A stretch of 64,000 bases of DNA. Origin: Sphingomonas colocasiae. Lineage in GTDB: Bacteria > Pseudomonadota > Alphaproteobacteria > Sphingomonadales > Sphingomonadaceae. The stretch spans positions 1 through 64,000 of the forward strand of contig NZ_JAINVV010000009.1 in assembly GCF_019880585.1 (NCBI RefSeq), written 5' to 3'. Positions 60,420 through 64,000 of the stretch are shown here, piece after piece. Below the pieces are notes generated by a model. It was not told the origin of the DNA. It saw nothing but the letters and a program-made list of their open reading frames with translations, and did not search any database. The translations under genes were made by a program, and so were the position numbers. Position 1 is the stretch's first letter, and each line of letters begins with the position of its first letter.

Positions 60420-61184
60420 TCAGGCCAGCGACTGGCCGTCGTCGACCGTCAGCGACGTGCCCGTCACCGAGCCCGCGGCCGCCGACAGCAGATAATGGAC
60501 GGCGGCTTCCAGTTCCGCGACGGGCATCAGGCGGCGGCGCGGCCAGCCCGCGATCTGGCGCTTGCCGCCCTCGCTTTCGAACCAGTCGTCGACGATGTCG
60601 GTGGGCATATAACCGGGGCAGAGCGCGTTGACGCTGATCCGGTGGCGCGCGAGTTCGAGCGCGAGCGACTTGGCGAGCATCACCACCCCCGCCTTGGTCG
60701 CGCTGTAGACCGCCGCCCCCGCCTGCGGACGCAGCCCCAGGATCGACGCGACGAACAGGATCCGGCGCGGCGCATCGGACGCATCACCTGCCGCGATCAT
60801 ACGCCGCGCCCCCTCCTGCGCGGTCAGGAACGCGCCACGCAGATTGACCGACAGGATCGCGTCGAGCTGGGTCACCTCCAGCTTCATCGCCGGTCCCGCA
60901 TGGTTGATGCCGGCATTGGCGATGACGCTGTCGATCGGTCCATAGCGCGCCTCGCCCGCGTCGAAGGCGGCGGCGATCGCGGCCGCGTCGGTCACATCGC
61001 AATCCTGCGCGAAGGCGTTGCCGCCCGCGCCCGCGATCTCCGCCACCAGATCGTCGAGCATCGCGCGCCGCCGCGCACAGGCGACCACACGAGCCCCCGC
61101 CCCGGCCAGGCTGCGCGCCAGATCGCGCCCGACACCCGACGAAGCGCCGGTGATCAACACCGTCCGCCCGGCAAGCACGCTCAT
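60420..61184 (-). CDS. SDR family oxidoreductase
   Basis: This 254-residue SDR has TGASSGVG near residue 12, NAGINHAGPAMK, ASILG and YSATK, so the catalytic set is complete. MPTDIVDDWFESEGGKRQIA is an unusual helix near the end. The ATG overlaps the stop of the next SDR by four bases. It is the last gene of the ligase-MarR-SDR-SDR set entering from the right edge, and is likely a hydroxyacyl or ring alcohol dehydrogenase. Confidence 0.88.
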   Translation of the reverse strand: MSVLAGRTVLITGASSGVGRDLARSLAGAGARVVACARRRAMLDDLVAEIAGAGGNAFAQDCDVTDAAAIAAAFDAGEARYGPIDSVIANAGINHAGPAMKLEVTQLDAILSVNLRGAFLTAQEGARRMIAAGDASDAPRRILFVASILGLRPQAGAAVYSATKAGVVMLAKSLALELARHRISVNALCPGYMPTDIVDDWFESEGGKRQIAGWPRRRLMPVAELEAAVHYLLSAAAGSVTGTSLTVDDGQSLA

Positions 61185-61957
61185 ACGATCCCCCCGGTGC
61201 CGAGCATCACGCCGCCATCGACGTCGAGCACCACGCCGTTCACATAATCTGCACAAGCGAGATAACAGGCAGCCTCCGCGATCTCCGCGATCGTGCCGAA
61301 ACGGCGCAGCGGCACCACGCCGGTGATCGCATCCACCGCTTCGCGGCTCGGCGCAAGCCGGCGCATGCCCTCCGTCTCCCCGATCGGGCCCGGCGAGATC
61401 GCGTTGACGCGGATGCCCTGCGGCCCCCATTCGAGCGCCAGACAGCGCGTCAGCATGTTGACGCCCGCCTTCGCCGCACAGGCATGGACCTGATCGATCA
61501 TCGGCTTCGCGCCCTGCGGCGCGGTGATGTTGATGATGCTGGCGCCCGGCGTGCGCAGATGCGGATGGCAGGCGCGCGCGGCGTGGAACGTGCCGATCAG
61601 ATCGATATCCACGACGGTGCGGAAACCGTTGGACGAGATGGTTTCCGCCGAGGCGAGGAAATTGCCGGCGGCACCGGAAACGACGATGTCGATCCCGCCC
61701 GCCTTCTCCGCCACCGCCGCGGCGATGGCGGCGACCGCGTCGAAATCGCGGACATCGGCGACCAGTCCGTCGGCATGGCCGCCATCGCCGCGCAGGCTCT
61801 CGACCGCGGCGTTGACATTCTCCTGCTTGCGGCTGACAACGAAGACATGGGCGCCCTGCGCGCAGAAGGCGCGCGCGATGCCCAGATTGATGCCGCTGGT
61901 GCCACCGAACACGATGGCGGATCGGCCGCGAAGCGCGGCGCCGGGAAGCTGGGTCAT
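61181..61957 (-). CDS. 2,4-dienoyl-CoA reductase-like SDR
   Basis: This 258-residue SDR has FGGTSGINLGIARAF, GAAGNF in place of NNAG, and QVHACAAKAGVNMLTRCLAL, where the usual Tyr four residues before Lys is absent. GPIGETEGMRRLAP near the end matches peroxisomal-type 2,4-dienoyl-CoA reductases. An NADPH-dependent reduction of a conjugated dienoyl-CoA is therefore likely. ATG 61957 is chosen. It overlaps the next SDR and lies about 54 bases after the MarR stop. Confidence 0.85.
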   Translation of the reverse strand: MTQLPGAALRGRSAIVFGGTSGINLGIARAFCAQGAHVFVVSRKQENVNAAVESLRGDGGHADGLVADVRDFDAVAAIAAAVAEKAGGIDIVVSGAAGNFLASAETISSNGFRTVVDIDLIGTFHAARACHPHLRTPGASIINITAPQGAKPMIDQVHACAAKAGVNMLTRCLALEWGPQGIRVNAISPGPIGETEGMRRLAPSREAVDAITGVVPLRRFGTIAEIAEAACYLACADYVNGVVLDVDGGVMLGTGGIV

Positions 61958-62011
61958 GACACCTCTATCCGGTTGGGGAGACACGCATCGTCCCACCCGG
62001 ACGGTGCGCGG

Positions 62012-62443
62012 TTATTGGTCGACGAAGGCCGGCGGGCCCCAGTCGCGCGAAAGCGCTTCGGTCAGCGCCTCGAAGCGTCGCTTGCCGAGCTGCTCGCCCA
62101 GCCGGGCCTCGATGGTGTTGAGGATCTTCATCGCGTCGTCGCGAATCCCCTGCGATCGCGTGCTGAAATTGACGATCTGCGCGCGGCCGTCGCTGGGATC
62201 CGCGCTCATCGTGATCAGTTCCTTGCGCTCCATCTCGGTCAGCATCTGGCTGATCGCCTGACGGGTGACCCCCAGATTCTTGGCGAGCTGCGACGCGCGG
62301 CGCACGCCGAATGCGACGTTGGAGAGGATCAGCGACTGCGATCGCGTCACATCCCCCCAGCCATGCTGCTTCAGCCCGGCCTGCAGCGCTTCGTCGAACC
62401 AGTAATAGGCCCGAAGCAGATCCATCATCAGAAATTGCTGCAC
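62012..62443 (-). CDS. MarR-family transcriptional regulator
   Basis: This 143-residue regulator has the MarR winged helix, with RSQSLILSNVAFGVRRASQL, AKNLGVTRQAISQML and a wing MSADPSDGRAQIVNFS. I chose GTG 62443, which follows GGGGG by a few bases; a TTG at 62503 would add 20 residues. It lies between the ligase and dienoyl-CoA reductase genes, likely in their transcript. It is one of two candidate regulators for the 17-bp palindrome. MarR proteins commonly bind such imperfect palindromes and respond to aromatic acids or their CoA thioesters. Confidence 0.85.
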   Translation of the reverse strand: MQQFLMMDLLRAYYWFDEALQAGLKQHGWGDVTRSQSLILSNVAFGVRRASQLAKNLGVTRQAISQMLTEMERKELITMSADPSDGRAQIVNFSTRSQGIRDDAMKILNTIEARLGEQLGKRRFEALTEALSRDWGPPAFVDQ

Positions 62444-62506
62444 GCTGCCCCCGTTCCGGCTTCGCCTTCCCTCCGCAATGCGCCAGGAATTGAGCCGCAG
62501 CAAGGC

Positions 62507-64000
62507 TCATTGGCCGAACAGCTCGGGAAGGGCCCGTCGCAGGACCTTGCCCGAAGCGTTGCGCGGGAAGCAAGTCGTTTCGAAGATGCGCGTCGGGCAT
62601 TTGTAATGCGCCAGCCGCGATCGGCAGTCCGCGATCACCGCCGCCGCATCGAGACTATGGCCGTCCTGCGGAATGATCGCGGCGACCACGGTTTCACCCC
62701 AGCGCGGATCGGGCAGCGAGAAGACTGCGGCATCCGCCACCCCCGGCGCCGCGGACAGCGCCTTTTCGACTTCCACCGGATAGACATTCTCGCCGCCGGT
62801 AATGATCACATCCTTTTTGCGATCGGTGACGAACAGATAGCCGTCGGCATCGCGATAGCCGACATCGCCGGTGTGCAGCCAGCCATCGGCATCGGCCACG
62901 CTTTCCCCCACCCCATCGATCGACCAGTGATGTGCCTCGGGATGCGCGAGCCGCGCCCAGATCTCCCCGATCTCGCCCGGCCCCACGTCCATGCCGTCAT
63001 CATCGACCAGGCGCAGTTCGACGCCAGGATTGGCAAGGCCGGTCGCCTGCGACTTGCCCTGCGATCGCGCGTCATGCGCATCGGGCGGCAGATGGGTGAT
63101 CGGCCCGACGCTCTCGGTCAGCCCATAGACCTGCGAGAAGCTGCAGCCGAACGCGGCGATGCACGCGTCGAGCAACGTCTCCGCGATCGGCGAACTGCCA
63201 TAGGCGATCATGCGCAGGCTGGTGGTGCCGGTGCCGCGTGCGCGGTGTTCGGCAAGCGCGGTGCTCAGCATCGCCGGCACCCATTGCGCATGCGTTACCT
63301 GCCAGCGATCGACCGCGTCGAGCATGCCGGTCGCGGTTGCGGCGGGAAGCTGGATCTGCGTCATGCCACCGGCCAGGCCATATTGGGTCCAGGCCCAGCC
63401 GGCGGTGTGAAAAACCGGCGCGACGATCAGCAGCCGCGCGTCGGCCGAGAAATCGAGCGTGGTCGGCGCGCAGGTCATCCGCTCCACCGCTTCGCTCGTA
63501 TAGGCGAGCGCCTTGGGTTCGCCGGTGGTGCCCGATGTGAAGAACAAGGTGGTAAGATCGTCGGGGCGCTGGCCCTCCACGCGAACGACATCACCAGAGG
63601 CGATCAGCGCGTCGAGCGCGCCGCCGGTTTCGGTCATCGCCTGGCCGGCGGGCAGCAACGGCGCGAATTCGGCATCGCCGATGATCATCGCGGGGCGCGC
63701 GCGATCGACCACCGCCGCGATCTCGGCGGCCGACAGGCGCCAGTTGAGGCCGAGCAGGACCAGTCGCGCGCGGCGGGTCGCGACCAGGATAACGGGAAAA
63801 TCGACGCCGTTGCGCCCCAGCCAGCCCAGCCGATCGCCCGGTTTCAGTCCGTGCGCGACCAGCGCCGCCGCCAGCCGGTTCGCACGATCATCGAGCGTGC
63901 GCCAGTCGAGCGCGGCATCGGGCGAGATCACCGCGATCGCATCGGGCTTTTCACGCGCGAACCGCGCGACCTGGCGTTCGAGCGTGGTTTCGGGCCAGGA
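62507..64000 (-). CDS. Acyl-CoA/aryl-CoA ligase, N-terminus beyond the right edge
   Basis: This AMP-forming ligase is cut by the window edge; 497 residues are visible before the stop. Visible motifs: LFFTSGTTGEPKAL for ATP, YGLTES, GWLHTGDVGYRDADGYLFV and ITGGENVYPVEVEKAL, then NASGKVLRRAL with the catalytic Lys. The reading frame stays open to base 64000 (PETTLERQVARFAREKPDAI), so little is missing upstream. It probably activates the same acid family handled by the CoA-transferase and dehydrogenases. It is followed by the MarR gene. Confidence 0.9.
   Translation of the reverse strand, partial: SWPETTLERQVARFAREKPDAIAVISPDAALDWRTLDDRANRLAAALVAHGLKPGDRLGWLGRNGVDFPVILVATRRARLVLLGLNWRLSAAEIAAVVDRARPAMIIGDAEFAPLLPAGQAMTETGGALDALIASGDVVRVEGQRPDDLTTLFFTSGTTGEPKALAYTSEAVERMTCAPTTLDFSADARLLIVAPVFHTAGWAWTQYGLAGGMTQIQLPAATATGMLDAVDRWQVTHAQWVPAMLSTALAEHRARGTGTTSLRMIAYGSSPIAETLLDACIAAFGCSFSQVYGLTESVGPITHLPPDAHDARSQGKSQATGLANPGVELRLVDDDGMDVGPGEIGEIWARLAHPEAHHWSIDGVGESVADADGWLHTGDVGYRDADGYLFVTDRKKDVIITGGENVYPVEVEKALSAAPGVADAAVFSLPDPRWGETVVAAIIPQDGHSLDAAAVIADCRSRLAHYKCPTRIFETTCFPRNASGKVLRRALPELFGQ

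Overview
The window is GC-rich, densely packed bacterial DNA, best explained as an alphaproteobacterium of the Sphingomonadales. The reasons are three large TonB-dependent receptors, a FecI/FecR surface-signalling set, spinster-like MFS carriers, many SDR, acyl-CoA dehydrogenase and CoA-transferase genes, start/stop-overlapping operons and REP-like palindromes. The assignment is inferred from gene content and protein style; no rRNA or tRNA gene was found to anchor it. No CRISPR array, phage or insertion sequence was found.

Layout. (1) 0.4-9.0 kb, minus strand: an uptake and activation operon (TonB receptor, MFS carrier, secreted carboxylesterase, acyl-CoA ligase, TetR repressor, SDR). Similar palindromes lie before its first gene (9056-9077) and before its SDR (1349-1370). 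(2) 9.1-14.8 kb, minus: ECF sigma factor, FecR-type anti-sigma, STN-containing TonB receptor and secreted glycerophosphodiesterase. (3) 15-19.1 kb: a LysR regulator divergent from amidohydrolase, nucleobase-type deaminase and CynX-like carrier genes. (4) 20.7-31.0 kb, plus: a complete cellulose operon in the order bcsR/P-like, bcsQ, bcsAB (one fused polypeptide), bcsC, bcsD, bcsZ. (5) 19.6 kb and 31-40 kb: oxygenases (TauD, PhyH, P450), an ACMSD-like amidohydrolase, SDRs, a DapB-like dehydrogenase, an aldehyde dehydrogenase and a GST. (6) 40-47 kb: an atypical M19 dipeptidase homologue, a large secreted amidohydrolase, a membrane protein plus ECF sigma pair, and a third TonB receptor. (7) 47-64 kb: a CYTH-CHAD protein, then beta-oxidation-type and oxygenase-type genes, ending in an acyl-CoA ligase cut by the right edge.

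The main observation is a 17-bp palindrome, consensus TGTCAAGTAAATTGACA, in six intergenic regions (19636, 32012, 35374, 52365, 54425, 60399). Five lie between divergent genes and one precedes a minus-strand operon. At all six at least one flanking gene is oxidative or CoA-linked, and several copies share an AT-rich block just upstream. I infer one repressor-controlled catabolic regulon that turns an imported hydrophobic, probably ring-containing or branched, compound into acyl-CoA units. The substrate and the regulator are unknown; the MarR gene at 62.0 kb and the TetR gene at 1.4 kb are candidates. The cellulose operon sits between two members of this regulon and carries no copy of the site.
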